Positions 9,801 to 22,140 are shown, counted from the stretch's first letter. The stretch is DNA of 64,000 nucleotides from Frankia casuarinae (GCF_000013345.1 NC_007777.1:1674001-1738000); one strand, 5' to 3'. The notes: generated from the sequence alone by a model not told the origin. Numbers and translations: made by a program.

Positions 9801-10758
9801 TCTTGCCGGCGCCGGCCTTACCCGCGAACGCCGCCACCACGGTTCCCCGTGACAGCCCGACCGGATCGGTCAGCATGGCGTGCACCTGGGCCTGGATCGT
9901 GTCGCGCCCGGTGTATTCGCGGATGTCCGGGGGCAGCTGGTACCCCCCCTGGCTCGTGGGCGCCACGGAGACCCGCCGGTCGAGCGAGCGGGGCGGGGTC
10001 CAGGCCAGGCTGGACGCGCCGCGCAGCACGTCCTCCTGCAGCTGCTGCAACATCGCGGAGTCCAGCCCCAGGTCGTGCAGCGCCTCCAGGCCCTCCCGGC
10101 AGGCCCGGGCCGCGTCCTCGATCCGACCGTCCCGGTAGAAGGCGAGAACCAGCTCTCGGCGCAGCCCGTCGTCGTGGGGGTGCCGTGTCACCAGCACGCG
10201 CAGATCCCCGATGACCTCGCGATGACGACCCAGAGAGAGATCGGCGGCGATCCGGGTCTTGGCGATGTCGAGCTGGAGTTCGTCGAGGGCGTCCACGTAG
10301 GCCCGGGTGAACGGGTAGTCGATCAGGTCGACCAGCGGCGGTCCCCGCCAGAGGGCCTGGGCCTCCTGCAACGGGGCGATCGCGCTCACCGGGTCACCGT
10401 CATCCACCGCGCGCCGGCCCTGTTCCAGCAGCCGACGGGCCTGCTCGGAGTCGATCTGCTCCGGGCGCACGTCAAGGACGTACCCGGTCCCCTTGCGCAA
10501 CAGCACCTCGGAACCGGTCTCCAGCCGCCGCCGCAGCTCGCTGACATGGGTGCGCAATGTGGCCAGCGCCTTCTCCGGCGGTGGGTCCCCCCAGATCACC
10601 TCCAGCAGCCGGTGACCGGGCACCACCTGACCGGCTTCCAGCAGCAACGCGGCCATCAGCACCTTGCGCTGGGTGCCGCCGAGCACGATGGGTGCTCCCC
10701 CGGCAGTGATCTCCAACGGGCCGAGGATGGCGAACTGCAGGCTGTCGCGGTCAGGCAT
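6799..10758 (-). CDS. Large SARP/BTAD regulator with NB-ARC ATPase, TPR region and C-terminal PLD-like domain
   Basis: The protein has 1,319 aa. Residues 1-100 are an OmpR-like winged helix and about 100-250 the BTAD domain, together the SARP activator module. About 285-600 is an NB-ARC/STAND ATPase with P-loop AGKAGAGKT (about 312-320) and a Walker-B-like VLIILDNAG. An insert near 640-690 has low-complexity GNGHT and APSTE repeats (15-bp DNA units). TPR-like helices span about 800-1050. The last ~200 residues, including RSVRLLNTWTDLA and IIQVLLLDPDSPA, resemble phospholipase-D-like/DUF5919-type ligand-sensing domains. The ATG has AGAGGA 5 nt upstream; an in-frame ATG further upstream lacks this. 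It probably activates the coupled crtA-like gene. The signal it senses is unknown. Confidence 0.85.
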   Translation of the reverse strand: MPDRDSLQFAILGPLEITAGGAPIVLGGTQRKVLMAALLLEAGQVVPGHRLLEVIWGDPPPEKALATLRTHVSELRRRLETGSEVLLRKGTGYVLDVRPEQIDSEQARRLLEQGRRAVDDGDPVSAIAPLQEAQALWRGPPLVDLIDYPFTRAYVDALDELQLDIAKTRIAADLSLGRHREVIGDLRVLVTRHPHDDGLRRELVLAFYRDGRIEDAARACREGLEALHDLGLDSAMLQQLQEDVLRGASSLAWTPPRSLDRRVSVAPTSQGGYQLPPDIREYTGRDTIQAQVHAMLTDPVGLSRGTVVAAFAGKAGAGKTALAVHIAHRVRTGFTDTLYVDLRGNSTPLAPARVLSRFVQTLGVSRSAVPADPDDLGEMYRELLATRKVLIILDNAGGEAQIRPLLPTSPGCAVIITSRSRLHGLSAPYWMVDVLLPSDAVELLAKMVSTQRVDTEPEAARDIVGLCGYLPLAIQIAGRKLAAHPHWKLARLAGRLANERDRLSWLEAGDLEIRASFSLSYEGRPPDEQRAFRLLSLPAMSDFAPWAAAAVLDLDLDEAEDVVDRLADAQLLERRGADRTGTERYRFHDLLRVFARERETGVGTPLGHPAAPGRIPEAGGDNRHTGNGHTGNGHTGNGHHDAAGAPSAGAPSTEAPSTEAPSTVSGEHRAALGRLLYAYLAMLREAVDTFSPGGVRTLTPAAEDAAALTTGAVFRFEQAGVADLVGRPLVWFGGERGNLLSLIDQAHAAGLDEPTWLLATEAAEFYAFAAHWGDWEQSHVLGLAAARRGGHRLAEATLLTNLAERDITLAFEDAFWRLDADGTDPDGQPAVEVYRATVDHLALATERLTRARKIFVDFGDELGEARTLRGLADACRGRGEFSAALVHFEAGLEMMRRGGARKAEAETLVNVAMVHGDRDELTDGINCLTMSLSIARELGNRPLEALALRRLGDLHRFQYRLDRALASYNESLPLLAELPDTRWEPRVLIRRGDILAQMDDHPAARRSWQQGITLLRQQGSPELPAAEERLSAPVTAEPTQFTSGRLLSTFDPAYFIARIASSRRSVRLLNTWTDLATPEHRTAFADAVLAAVDAGAIIQVLLLDPDSPAVAGRAADLLHSVDVPGMIRSNLLVLEALRDRLAPVLRSRLAVRLYTEQPLTTYHRWDTGALVSTFPVGYSSAAATQHEAAVSSTLVQFVEQHFERLWSLEGSTALDDYLRVPLRVSPSDAGHLEVQAEFVRLDGAVYVSSPDLVALLGRGGPDGLLAEVAGDGRHVLAGTGRCRMVPLRDNDGAGAVATAFADKYGAARDSLLRLSSVRR
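8771..8892. repeat. Two adjacent 15-bp tandem repeats inside the SARP gene
   Basis: Four copies of gtggagggggcctcg (with third-position variants) span 8771-8830. They are followed at about 8846-8892 by three copies of ttgccggtgtgcccg. Both preserve frame and encode APSTE and GNGHT repeats in an inter-domain linker. Confidence 0.85.
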
Positions 10759-10954
10759 CTGGTCCTCTCGTACGACCCCCGGTGATGTCTGTATTACCGC
10801 AGCGTGCGCCGGGAGGGGACATGGCGGCAACTACCGATCTGGAACGGCCCCCTGTCGTTTCCGCGTCAGGCCTGCTCCGGCGCCCGGTGTCCGGTGCGAC
10901 GCGGGTGGCGGTCCGACTCCGTGGGGTGTCGTGTGACCCGATCGCGGAATCCAG

Positions 10955-11015
10955 GTGTTCCGATCAACACATTCTCAATGGTTCTGGTGATTGTGCGTGC
11001 AGTGGGTGTTGATCG
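10955..11015. promoter_or_regulatory. Inverted repeats in the divergent promoter region
   Basis: The gap 10759-11094 separates the leftward SARP gene from a rightward hypothetical gene and holds no ORF I believe. CGATCAACAC (10961-10970) recurs as its exact inverse GTGTTGATCG (11006-11015). A shorter dyad, GTGTT-N6-AACAC, lies at 10955-10970. The arrangement suggests a dimeric operator pair, perhaps autoregulatory. I cannot name the binding protein. Confidence 0.4.
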
Positions 11016-11094
11016 CTTGGAGGTGCACTGAGTCCACGAAATCGAGGCGGCAGACGGCCGGGAGACGGCCGGCGAGGCGGAGGGGGTTGGGAAC

Positions 11095-11832
11095 ATGGCG
11101 ATCACGGTGCCCAGGAGCCTGGCGAGGCGGCCCGCGTCGGCGGCGGGCCCGGCGGTGACCCCGGCGGTGACCCCGGCGGTGACCCGGACCCGGACACCGC
11201 GGACGACGGCCGGGGCGGACCTTCTCCCGCGGCGGGCCGGCGGACTGCCGCACGAGCTGATCTTCCGGATCGAGTCGGTATCCCGGCACGCCTCGGTCCG
11301 GCACGTGCACGTCGAGACCGACGAGGGCGCGGTGCTGGCCGACTGGTGGTCGCGGGGCCGGGTCGAGCTGATGGCGGCCGGCCGGCCGTTCGTGCTGGAG
11401 ACCGACCTCGACGGTTTCGGGATCCGTCTGGTCGAACCCATGGGACGGGTGCCCCTGGCCGCCTTCGAGCCAGGCCGCCACGGGGGCTGGGTGCGCCTGT
11501 CGGACGGTGCCACGCTGCGTTGGCTCAGGCCGACCCGCGGCGAGTTCGCCAGCGGGCTCGTGGGTCACCGTGATGTGAACATCATCCGGTTTGCGCTGGA
11601 CGGAACGGCGCTTGTCGTGGCCGATCCGGATGCGCTCGACCCGAGGGTCACCCGGGTGGCCCGGACGACAGGTGCGGATTCGGGACATGTCTGTCGGGGG
11701 AAAGTCGCGGACCCGCGGCTGGGATGGGTTCCCGACGTGGTGGCCCTGCTCGTCCTCGGCTGGTTTCTTCGGGTGGTCGAGTCCGAGGTCGCCGGATCTG
11801 CTCGATCGCGTGTTCGATACCTCGATGCTTGA
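11095..11832 (+). CDS. Hypothetical protein with C-terminal membrane segment
   Basis: This 245-aa protein is not a family I recognise. After a low-complexity N-terminus (PAVT repeats from 12-bp units) comes a beta-rich region of about 120 residues (from ELIFRIESVSRH to RDVNIIRFALDG). A hydrophobic helix, VVALLVLGWFLRVV, sits near the C-terminus. The strand pattern loosely recalls LURP-one/scramblase-like barrels, which I hold as a weak idea only. ATG at 11095 follows a purine-rich GGAGGGGGTTGGG. The opposite strand also has a long ORF, but its composition is that of a shadow. It is divergent from the SARP gene and stands upstream of the SOS box. Confidence 0.6.
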   Translation: MAITVPRSLARRPASAAGPAVTPAVTPAVTRTRTPRTTAGADLLPRRAGGLPHELIFRIESVSRHASVRHVHVETDEGAVLADWWSRGRVELMAAGRPFVLETDLDGFGIRLVEPMGRVPLAAFEPGRHGGWVRLSDGATLRWLRPTRGEFASGLVGHRDVNIIRFALDGTALVVADPDALDPRVTRVARTTGADSGHVCRGKVADPRLGWVPDVVALLVLGWFLRVVESEVAGSARSRVRYLDA

Positions 11833-11866
11833 CGGGCGGCGCTGGCGAGGGTTCACTACTTCGTGA

Positions 11867-11882
11867 TCGAACCTATGTTCGA
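11867..11882 (+). promoter_or_regulatory. SOS box (LexA operator)
   Basis: TCGAAC-ctat-GTTCGA is a perfect inverted repeat that matches the actinobacterial LexA consensus (TCGAAC-N4-GTTCGA). It ends 15 bp before the GTG of the HEPN gene, overlapping where a promoter or ribosome-binding site would lie. LexA bound here would repress the HEPN gene until DNA damage. Confidence 0.8.
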
Positions 11883-11897
11883 GACTCGGGAGGTGTT

Positions 11898-12548
11898 GTG
11901 ACCACCGTGACCAGTCGGCCGATCAGTGGCTCGGACAGTGGCTCGGACCCGGCGGGAGGAGCGGCCCGCGGTAAGGGTGCGTTTGGCGGCCCCGGTGGAT
12001 CCACCGGGCCGCACGGTGGATCCACCGGGCCGGTTGGACGGACCCTGGTGCCGGCGGCGGGGTTGCCTCGCCGCTCCCGCGACGATCTGTTGGTCGCCGC
12101 CCGGCGCGGTCTCGGTGAGGCCGAGTGCGCCCAGACGGCCGGGGAGCGCTACGCCCTCGCCCACCTCGCGGCGCTGCGGGCGGCGGCCGCTGTCCTGGCG
12201 GACCGGGCCCGGCCCCGTCCCGGTCGTCGCGGTCGGCCCGTGAGTGCCTGGTGCCTGCTTGTCCGGGTGGCCCCCGAGCTCGCGGAGTGGGCGGAGTTCT
12301 TCGCGGCGGGGGCCGCCCGGCGATCGGCGGCCGAGGCCGGGCTGAAGGTAGTGACCAGGCGGGAGGCCGATGATCTGATCCGTCAGGTCGATCTGTTCGT
12401 CGGGGTTGTCGAGGGCGTACTGGGCCTCCCGTCCCAACCGATGATCGCCGGCACCGGTCCGGTCGGGCCTGGGGAGGTCACGATGGTCATGTCGCCGGGC
12501 CGAGGGCAGGCTGACCGTGGTCGGCCCGGCGGCGCCCCGGGTGGGTGA
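11898..12548 (+). CDS. SAV_6107-type HEPN domain protein
   Basis: The 216-aa product has a disordered Gly/Ser/Pro N-terminus that includes a 21-bp duplication (STGP repeats). An all-helical domain follows, with features of the SAV_6107 HEPN family: RDDLLVAARRGLGEAE, RYALAHLAALRAAAAVLA, and APELAEWAEFFAAGAARR. GTG at 11898 follows a GGGAGG ribosome-binding site, which fixes the start. HEPN proteins are often RNases or stress-response factors. Here the catalytic R-x4-6-H motif is not obvious, so I do not claim nuclease activity. The perfect SOS box upstream indicates DNA-damage control. Confidence 0.8.
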   Translation: MTTVTSRPISGSDSGSDPAGGAARGKGAFGGPGGSTGPHGGSTGPVGRTLVPAAGLPRRSRDDLLVAARRGLGEAECAQTAGERYALAHLAALRAAAAVLADRARPRPGRRGRPVSAWCLLVRVAPELAEWAEFFAAGAARRSAAEAGLKVVTRREADDLIRQVDLFVGVVEGVLGLPSQPMIAGTGPVGPGEVTMVMSPGRGQADRGRPGGAPGG

Positions 12549-12630
12549 CGAGCGGTTGCGTTTACGGTGAGCATCGGTCACTATCGGTTACCTTCCGAGG
12601 GGTAGTGGTTGGCGGAGCAGGAGATCATCG

Positions 12631-12786
12631 ATGGTCCTCACCGGTTCTGAGCATCGGCACCGCGGCGCGCATCGGGCCGTGCCGTCCGCCGTTGCGCGTC
12701 GCAACATCTGGGTACTGCGGGTCGTAGGGCTGTCGGCTGGCGGGCTGGTCGTCGGGGTCGCCATAGGCCTCACCGTGGGTCGGTGA
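12631..12786 (+). CDS. Small single-pass membrane protein (51 aa)
   Basis: The ATG at 12631 follows a GGCGGAGCAGGAG region and opens a 51-codon frame. A basic N-terminus (RHRGAHRAVPSAVARR) leads to one hydrophobic helix (VVGLSAGGLVVGVAIGLTVG). The topology suggests an inner-membrane peptide with its N-terminus inside. It lies in the same orientation between the HEPN and methyltransferase genes. No function is known to me; it could be a coincidental frame, but ribosome-binding site and hydrophobicity favour a gene. Confidence 0.45.
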   Translation: MVLTGSEHRHRGAHRAVPSAVARRNIWVLRVVGLSAGGLVVGVAIGLTVGR

Positions 12787-12862
12787 CGCGCCTGGTCCTC
12801 CGGCGTGGGCGAGCGGGCTGACGGCGGCGCCGACGATGCCGGCGTGAGGAGGCGCGACGCGC

Positions 12863-13675
12863 ATGACCAGCCATGTCACCGGCGCGGATCTGCGGCAGGC
12901 CGCGATCTGGCACGGCCTGCGGACGGTCCTGCCCGGATCGGCAGCGGGGGTTCCGGCCTGGTCGGTGGCCCCGACGGCCACAGCCATCCCGCCGATCATC
13001 GTTGACGCGGGCGGTGGGAGTGGTGGCTTCGCCGTACCCCTGGCGGTCGAGGGCTACCTGGTGATCGTCGTGGACCCGTCGCCGGACGCCCTGGCAGCGT
13101 TGCGCCGTCGCGCCGACGAACGGGGCGTCGCCGACCGGGTCACGGCCGAGCAGGGCGATCTGGCCGACCTGACCGGCATCGTCGGAGCCGAGACCGCCGA
13201 TTTGTTGCTGTGCCACTCCGTCCTCGACGTCGTTGACGATCCCGAGGCCGCGCTGGCGGGGGCCCTGCGGGTGCTGCGCCCGGGAGGCGTTCTCAGCCTC
13301 GTCGTCGCGGGCCGGGCTGCCACGGTGCTCGCCCGCGCCCTGGCGGGTCGCTTCGAGCAGGCGCAGGCCGTGCTGACCGGCCAGGGCGCCGGGGCGCCCC
13401 GGACGCCCGCCGGGTTCACCACCGCCGAGATCGTCGCGCTGGTGAACGCGGCGGGCGCGGACGTCGTCGACGTCCACGGGGTGCGCGTGTTCGCCGACCT
13501 GGTCCCCGGGGCGCGGGTCGACTCCGATCCCTTCACCGCGCAGCGGCTGCTGCGCCTGGAACTGGCCGCGGCCGCCCTGGAGCCGTTCCGTGACCTCGCG
13601 GCACAGCTGCACGTGCTTGCCCGCCGTCGTGCCGCTGGTACCGCTCGCGAAGCCGGCGCCGCCGGGTTCCCGTGA
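12863..13675 (+). CDS. Class I SAM-dependent methyltransferase
   Basis: The 270-aa protein has the Rossmann-like SAM site: IIVDAGGGSGGFAVPLA (motif I), VIVVDPSP (acidic end of beta2), and LLLCHSVLDVVDD (motif IV region) followed by ALRVLRPGGVLSLVV. ATG at 12863 is preceded by GAGGAGG. The substrate is unknown. Streptomyces homologues lie in similar positions near mraZ and DUF3040 (from memory), which suggests conserved linkage with the cell-wall region rather than a recent gain. Confidence 0.82.
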   Translation: MTSHVTGADLRQAAIWHGLRTVLPGSAAGVPAWSVAPTATAIPPIIVDAGGGSGGFAVPLAVEGYLVIVVDPSPDALAALRRRADERGVADRVTAEQGDLADLTGIVGAETADLLLCHSVLDVVDDPEAALAGALRVLRPGGVLSLVVAGRAATVLARALAGRFEQAQAVLTGQGAGAPRTPAGFTTAEIVALVNAAGADVVDVHGVRVFADLVPGARVDSDPFTAQRLLRLELAAAALEPFRDLAAQLHVLARRRAAGTAREAGAAGFP

Positions 13676-14200
13676 CCGTGGATTTCCCGGTATGAAAGAC
13701 CCCAGTTCGGGCACGGACCAGGTGACGGGAATCGCTCGGTTCCAACCAGCATGACAGGTTGCCTACCGCACCCGCCCGCACATGCCTATCCTTGGTTATC
13801 AGGTTCCGTCCGCCGGGCCTACAGGTCGTGGGAGGAGCGTCGATGCCGCTCTCGGAGAACGAGCAGCGCCTGCTGGAGCAGATCGAGCGCGCTCTCGTAC
13901 AGGACGATCCAAAGTTTGCCAGTACCGTGCGTTCGACGGACCCCCGTACCTATCTGCTGCGCCGGGTGCGCCGCAGCGCGGTCGTCTTCGTCCTCGGTCT
14001 GGCCGTCCTGGTCGTCGGTGTGGTACTCAACCGGGTACCGCTGACGGTGATCCTCGGCATCCTCGGTTTCCTCATGATGTTGTTCGCCGCGCTGCGCGGT
14101 GCGGCAGACCTGCGCCGGATCAGCGGCCGTGACACCGGTCACCGGCGGCCGGGCGGCGTGCAGGGGGGATCGAAGCCGAAGCCGCGGGCTAGGGCTCCGT

Positions 14201-18234
<4,034 letters not shown>

Positions 18235-18242
18235 ACGGAGCT

Positions 18243-19271
18243 CTAACGGCCGTGCCGGGTCGGGCGTGCCGTACCGGGGCGAAGGATCGGAATCCGGCGC
18301 AGGACGTCGGTCAGGATGCGGGCGGCGACCTCGATCGTCGGCTCCCCGGAGAGCATGATCTCGGGGTGCAGCAGTAGGCGGTGCGCCATGACCGGGACAG
18401 CCATCTCCTGAACGTCGTCGGGGAGGACGAAACCGCGCTGGTCCAGGGCCGCGCGGGCCCGGGCAGCACGGATGAGATGCAGCGCCGCCCGGGGGGACGC
18501 GCCGAGCGCGATCTCGGGATGCGTGCGGGTCCCGCCGACCAGGTCGACGATGTAGTGGCGCACCTCGGGCGAGACGTGCACCGTGCGGACGAGTGCGATC
18601 AGCTTGGCGATCTCGGCGGCGTCGGTGACCGGGGTGATGCCGGCCAGCGGGTTGGCGTTGCCGTGGCTGTCGAGCATCTCCAGCTCGGCCGCGGGGGAGG
18701 GGTAGCCCATCGAGATCCGGGCGGTGAAACGGTCGCGCTGGGCCTCCGGCAACGCCCGGGTGCCCTCCATCTCCACCGGGTTCTGGGTCGCGATCACCAT
18801 GAAGGGTGACTCGAGCCGGTAGGTGACGCCGTCGACCGTGACCTGGTGTTCTTCCATGCATTCGAGGAGCGCCGACTGCGCCTTCGGCTCGGCGCGGTTG
18901 ATCTCGTCGCCGACGACGATGTTGGCGAACACCGGGCCGGGACGGAACTCGAAGTCACGGGTGCCCTGGTTGTAGATGCTGACTCCGGTGACGTCGCCGG
19001 GGAGCAGGTCCGGAGTGAACTGGATGCGGCGCACCCGGGCATCGATGGACCGTGCGAGGGCCTTGGCGAGCATGGTCTTGCCGACCCCGGGGACGTCCTC
19101 GATCAGCAGATGACCCTCGGACAGCAGCACGACCAGGGCCGTCGTGATCGCCTCGGACTTGCCGTCGATGACCGTCTCGACGCTGGTCCGCACTCGATTG
19201 GTGACGTCGGCGAGATGGCCGATGTCGGTCACCGGGTCACGCCAGTGCAGAAGACCAGGGTCGGTCACCAC
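18243..19271 (-). CDS. MoxR-family AAA+ ATPase
   Basis: The 342-aa protein has a P-loop [16 protein letters not shown], Walker [20 protein letters not shown], sensor 1 [13 protein letters not shown] and an arginine-finger region [11 protein letters not shown], all typical of MoxR. Two adjacent GTGs (19271 and 19268) follow GGAGGGG; either may be the start. It is the first gene of the MoxR-DUF58-TgpA operon and probably acts as a chaperone that inserts or activates its vWA-type partner. It is divergent from mraZ across a 460-bp gap. Confidence 0.9.
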   Translation of the reverse strand: MVTDPGLLHWRDPVTDIGHLADVTNRVRTSVETVIDGKSEAITTALVVLLSEGHLLIEDVPGVGKTMLAKALARSIDARVRRIQFTPDLLPGDVTGVSIYNQGTRDFEFRPGPVFANIVVGDEINRAEPKAQSALLECMEEHQVTVDGVTYRLESPFMVIATQNPVEMEGTRALPEAQRDRFTARISMGYPSPAAELEMLDSHGNANPLAGITPVTDAAEIAKLIALVRTVHVSPEVRHYIVDLVGGTRTHPEIALGASPRAALHLIRAARARAALDQRGFVLPDDVQEMAVPVMAHRLLLHPEIMLSGEPTIEVAARILTDVLRRIPILRPGTARPTRHGR

Positions 19272-19530
19272 GAGGTTGGCCCCCCTCCGGGTGTCGAGTG
19301 TCGGGATGCGTCGCGCGTCGGGATGCGCGGACCCGGCCCCGGTGGGACCTGTCCCCCCCCGAGTGTGACATCCACCGCGGGCGCGCAGGCCGTGGTGGTC
19401 GAGGAAACATGCCTCGAAGCGGAACCCGACAGGAGATTGAGGGGTAGGTGTCCGTAGCTGACCGGCCTCGCCGGGACGGCGAGTGAGACCAAATGTTCCT
19501 TCGCCCACCAGAGTCATTTGTACTGATTTT

Positions 19531-19560
19531 TTGCGATTTATACCACCTTCTTCTTAGGTA
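19531..19560 (+). promoter_or_regulatory. Candidate promoter of the mraZ operon
   Basis: TTGCGA (19531-19536) and TAGGTA (19555-19560) are spaced by 18 bp in an AT-rich patch, unusual for this genome. The gap 19272-19731 has no gene. A second possible -10, TAGAGT, lies inside the MraZ boxes at 19640-19645. Confidence 0.35.
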
Positions 19561-19624
19561 TCGCGGGCGACCCCCGATAGAGGGGGTTCGGTGGGGTGGT
19601 GCGGGGTGTTGAGGGGGTGTCGGG

Positions 19625-19659
19625 TGGGGGGGAGTGGGGTAGAGTGGCGCGCAGTGGGG
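19625..19659 (+). promoter_or_regulatory. MraZ-binding direct repeats (TGGGG, 10-bp period)
   Basis: TGGGG, TGGGG, TGGCG and TGGGG begin at 19625, 19635, 19645 and 19655, exactly one helical turn apart. MraZ proteins bind TGGGN repeats separated by 5 bp upstream of their own gene. The fit supports autoregulation of the dcw operon. The surrounding 19591-19660 is G-rich in general. Confidence 0.7.
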
Positions 19660-19731
19660 GACAGCAGCTTACGGGTGGCCGTCGCGGGGTGACCTGTCGC
19701 TGTCTTCCTCGCAGTGGCGAGGAGGTTGCCG

Positions 19732-20163
19732 GTGTTTCTCGGCAGCCACGCGCCGCGGCTCGACGACAAAGGGCGACTGACGCTGCCCGCGAAATTCCGC
19801 GACGAGTTGGAGGGGGGGCTTGTGATCACCAAGGGGCAGGAACGCTGCCTGTACGTCTTTCCGATGGCGGAGTTCACTCGGATCAGCGAGTCCCTCCGTA
19901 CCGTTCCGGTTACCGCAAAGGCGTTGCGTGACTACAGTCGGGTGTTCTTCTCCTCGGCCGCGGACGACGTGCCGGACCGGCAGGGGCGGATCACGGTTCC
20001 GGCTCCGCTGCGGTCCTACGCGGGCTTGATGCGCGACTGCGTGGTCAATGGGGCCAACACCCGGATTGAGATCTGGGATGCCCAGCGGTGGCAGGCCTAC
20101 CTGGAAAGCCAGGAGGAGAGCTTCGCCGAGCTGTCCGAGGAGGTCCTGCCCGGAGTGATCTGA
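19732..20163 (+). CDS. mraZ: Transcriptional regulator MraZ
   Basis: The protein has 143 aa, the family norm, with two AbrB-like swapped-hairpin repeats: [20 protein letters not shown] and the [17 protein letters not shown] copy. GTG at 19732 is preceded by GGAGG with 6 nt spacing, and the N-terminus then aligns with other MraZ proteins; an upstream ATG at 19714 would not. MraZ represses the dcw operon by binding the TGGGN repeats found upstream. Confidence 0.95.
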   Translation: MFLGSHAPRLDDKGRLTLPAKFRDELEGGLVITKGQERCLYVFPMAEFTRISESLRTVPVTAKALRDYSRVFFSSAADDVPDRQGRITVPAPLRSYAGLMRDCVVNGANTRIEIWDAQRWQAYLESQEESFAELSEEVLPGVI

Positions 20164-20386
20164 GCTGCCTTGGGTTCATGGATCCGGGTGCTCCGCGGGC
20201 TCGCCACGCGCACCGTCCCCTCCGGCTGTCCCTTCCCCGGCGGCCGGCATCCGGGACGTACGCGAGGGCGGTCGGCCCCGGTCACCCGACCCGGGCCCGC
20301 CGCCCGGTGGCTTCCGCCGACGAAGCCCCCATGCCCGTCAGCACATCTGAAGACGAGGTCCACGAGCGGTCGAGGGAGGCTCAGCA

Positions 20387-21373
20387 CTGAACGCCACACA
20401 TACGCCTGTGCTGACCGACCGTGTACTGACTTTGTTGGCTCCCGCCCTGCGGGCATCCGGAGCGATCGTGGTGGACGCGACGGTGGGTCTCGGTGGGCAT
20501 GCCGCGGCTGTGCTCACGGCCTTCCCGCACGTACGGCTGGTGGGGCTCGACCGCGACCCCGACGCCCTGGAGCGCAGCGGTGAGCGGCTGCACGGGCTCG
20601 CCCCCGGCCGGGTGGAGCTCGTCCACGCCGTCTACGACGAGGTGGCCGAGATCCTGGACCGGCTCGGTCATCCGGTGGTGCAGGGCATCCTGTTCGACCT
20701 CGGCGTGTCGTCGTTGCAGCTGGACACGGACGACCGTGGGTTCGCCTACTCCCGGGACGCGCCGCTGGACATGCGGATGGACCAGACACGGGGCAGGACG
20801 GCCGCCGACGTCCTCAACACCTACGATGCCGACGCGCTGACCCGCATCCTGCGGGAATACGGCGAGGAGCGCTTCGCCCGCCGCATCGCCGGTGCGATCG
20901 TCCAGGCCAGGGCCGTCACCCCGTTCGCCACCTCGGCGCGGCTCGCCGACCTGGTACGCGACGCCATCCCGGCGCCGGCCCGGCGGACCGGCGGCAATCC
21001 GGCAAAACGCACTTTCCAGGCGTTACGTATCGAGGTCAACGCCGAACTCGACGTGCTCGCCCGGGCGTTGCCCGCGGCCTTCGACGCGCTGGCCGTGTCC
21101 GGCCGGCTCGTCGTCCTGTCGTACCACTCGCTTGAGGACCGGCTGGTCAAGCGGCAACTGCGCGGCTACGCGGAGGCCTCGGTCCCGCCGGACCTGCCGG
21201 TGGTGCCCGAGGGCGCGGGCCCCAGGTTGCGCTGGTTGACCCGAGGTGCGGAACCGGCGAGCGAGACCGAGAAGGCCGAGAACCCGCGGGCGGCCTCCGT
21301 CCGCCTGCGTGCCGTCGAACGTACCGCGCCGAACCCGGACCACACCCGGAAACCGACCGGAGGTGCATCGTGA
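20387..21373 (+). CDS. rsmH: 16S rRNA (cytosine1402-N4)-methyltransferase RsmH, apparent CTG start
   Basis: The enzyme methylates C1402 of 16S rRNA. The reading shows SAM motif [25 protein letters not shown], and the [11 protein letters not shown] and [10 protein letters not shown] motifs. There is no ATG, GTG or TTG between an in-frame stop at 20348 and GTG 20408. The conserved N-terminal HTPVL motif lies upstream of that GTG. A CTG at 20387 has AGGGAGG 7 nt before it and yields L-N-A-T-H-T-P-V-L, matching the family. I therefore place the start there (328 aa); GTG 20408 would lose the motif and has no ribosome-binding site. The stop overlaps ftsL by 4 bp. Confidence 0.9.
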   Translation: MNATHTPVLTDRVLTLLAPALRASGAIVVDATVGLGGHAAAVLTAFPHVRLVGLDRDPDALERSGERLHGLAPGRVELVHAVYDEVAEILDRLGHPVVQGILFDLGVSSLQLDTDDRGFAYSRDAPLDMRMDQTRGRTAADVLNTYDADALTRILREYGEERFARRIAGAIVQARAVTPFATSARLADLVRDAIPAPARRTGGNPAKRTFQALRIEVNAELDVLARALPAAFDALAVSGRLVVLSYHSLEDRLVKRQLRGYAEASVPPDLPVVPEGAGPRLRWLTRGAEPASETEKAENPRAASVRLRAVERTAPNPDHTRKPTGGAS

Positions 21374-22140
21374 CCGCTCCCGCGCAGCCGCTCGCCCGCG
21401 CCGGGCGTTCCGGTTCCGCCTCCGCCCGGACCGGCTCCGCCCGGACCGGCTCCGGGCAAGGGGGCCCTGGGCGGATGACAAGCGCCCCGACCCCCTCGAC
21501 GGGGCGGCCCGCGGCCCGCTCGGCCGCCGCGACCGCTCCGGCCATCGGCCCGCAGCCGCGCCGGGCGTCGAGCCGGGCGCGGCTCGCGGTGGTCCGGCCT
21601 GCGCCGGACGGGGGCCGCAAGGGTCCCTTCGTCGTGTTGCTGCTGGTCCTGCTGGGCGCTGGTCTGCTCTGCCTGCTGCTGCTGAACCTGGCGTTGATGG
21701 AGAACTCGTTCCAGGCCAACACTCTGCGCAATCGGGCGTCCGCCCTGGCCGACGAGGAACAGGCGCTGTCGGTGCATGCCGACCAGCTCTCCGATCCGGC
21801 GTCGCTGGCCGCGCAGGCCTCCCGCTACGGCATGATCCCCGGCGGGATACCGGAATACCTTCCGCCGGGCGCTCCGCTGCCCGTTGGTTCCCGGACCCTG
21901 GCCCGGGAACCGGGCAGCGGATCCGTCATCATCGTCGTGCCCGCATCGCCCGGCCCGAGCCCGGCCGGCGGTCCCGGGAAGACCGGCGGTCCCGGGAAGA
22001 ACGGTCAGCCAGCGGCCGGCGCGACGGCGGGTGGTGCCGGCGGAACCGCTCACGCCCACCTTCCCGCCACCGGGGCGAACGCTGCCGCGGCCGGTGGTGC
22101 CGCGATCGGGGCGGCGGGAAAGGCCGGAGCCGGGCAGTGA
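21370..22140 (+). CDS. ftsL: Cell-division protein FtsL
   Basis: The 256-aa protein has a long disordered basic N-terminus. One transmembrane helix ([20 protein letters not shown]) is followed by an extracytoplasmic coiled coil ([20 protein letters not shown]) and a Gly/Ala-rich tail with an 18-bp duplication. Sequence identity in this family is low, so the call rests on position between rsmH and ftsI, topology and coiled coil. GTG overlaps the rsmH stop by 4 bp and follows GGAGG. FtsL would bridge FtsB/DivIC and activate the FtsW-FtsI synthase. Confidence 0.85.
   Translation: MTAPAQPLARAGRSGSASARTGSARTGSGQGGPGRMTSAPTPSTGRPAARSAAATAPAIGPQPRRASSRARLAVVRPAPDGGRKGPFVVLLLVLLGAGLLCLLLLNLALMENSFQANTLRNRASALADEEQALSVHADQLSDPASLAAQASRYGMIPGGIPEYLPPGAPLPVGSRTLAREPGSGSVIIVVPASPGPSPAGGPGKTGGPGKNGQPAAGATAGGAGGTAHAHLPATGANAAAAGGAAIGAAGKAGAGQ

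Noticed and set aside
10975-11856. 293-aa minus-strand frame opposite the hypothetical protein at 11095
   Set aside because: Its composition (His/Arg/Pro-rich) fits a shadow; the plus frame has a ribosome-binding region, beta-rich core and membrane helix. Some doubt remains.
21246-22136. Long N-terminal extension of FtsI
   Set aside because: It overlaps rsmH and ftsL in another frame; GTG 22137 with 4-bp overlap is the natural start.
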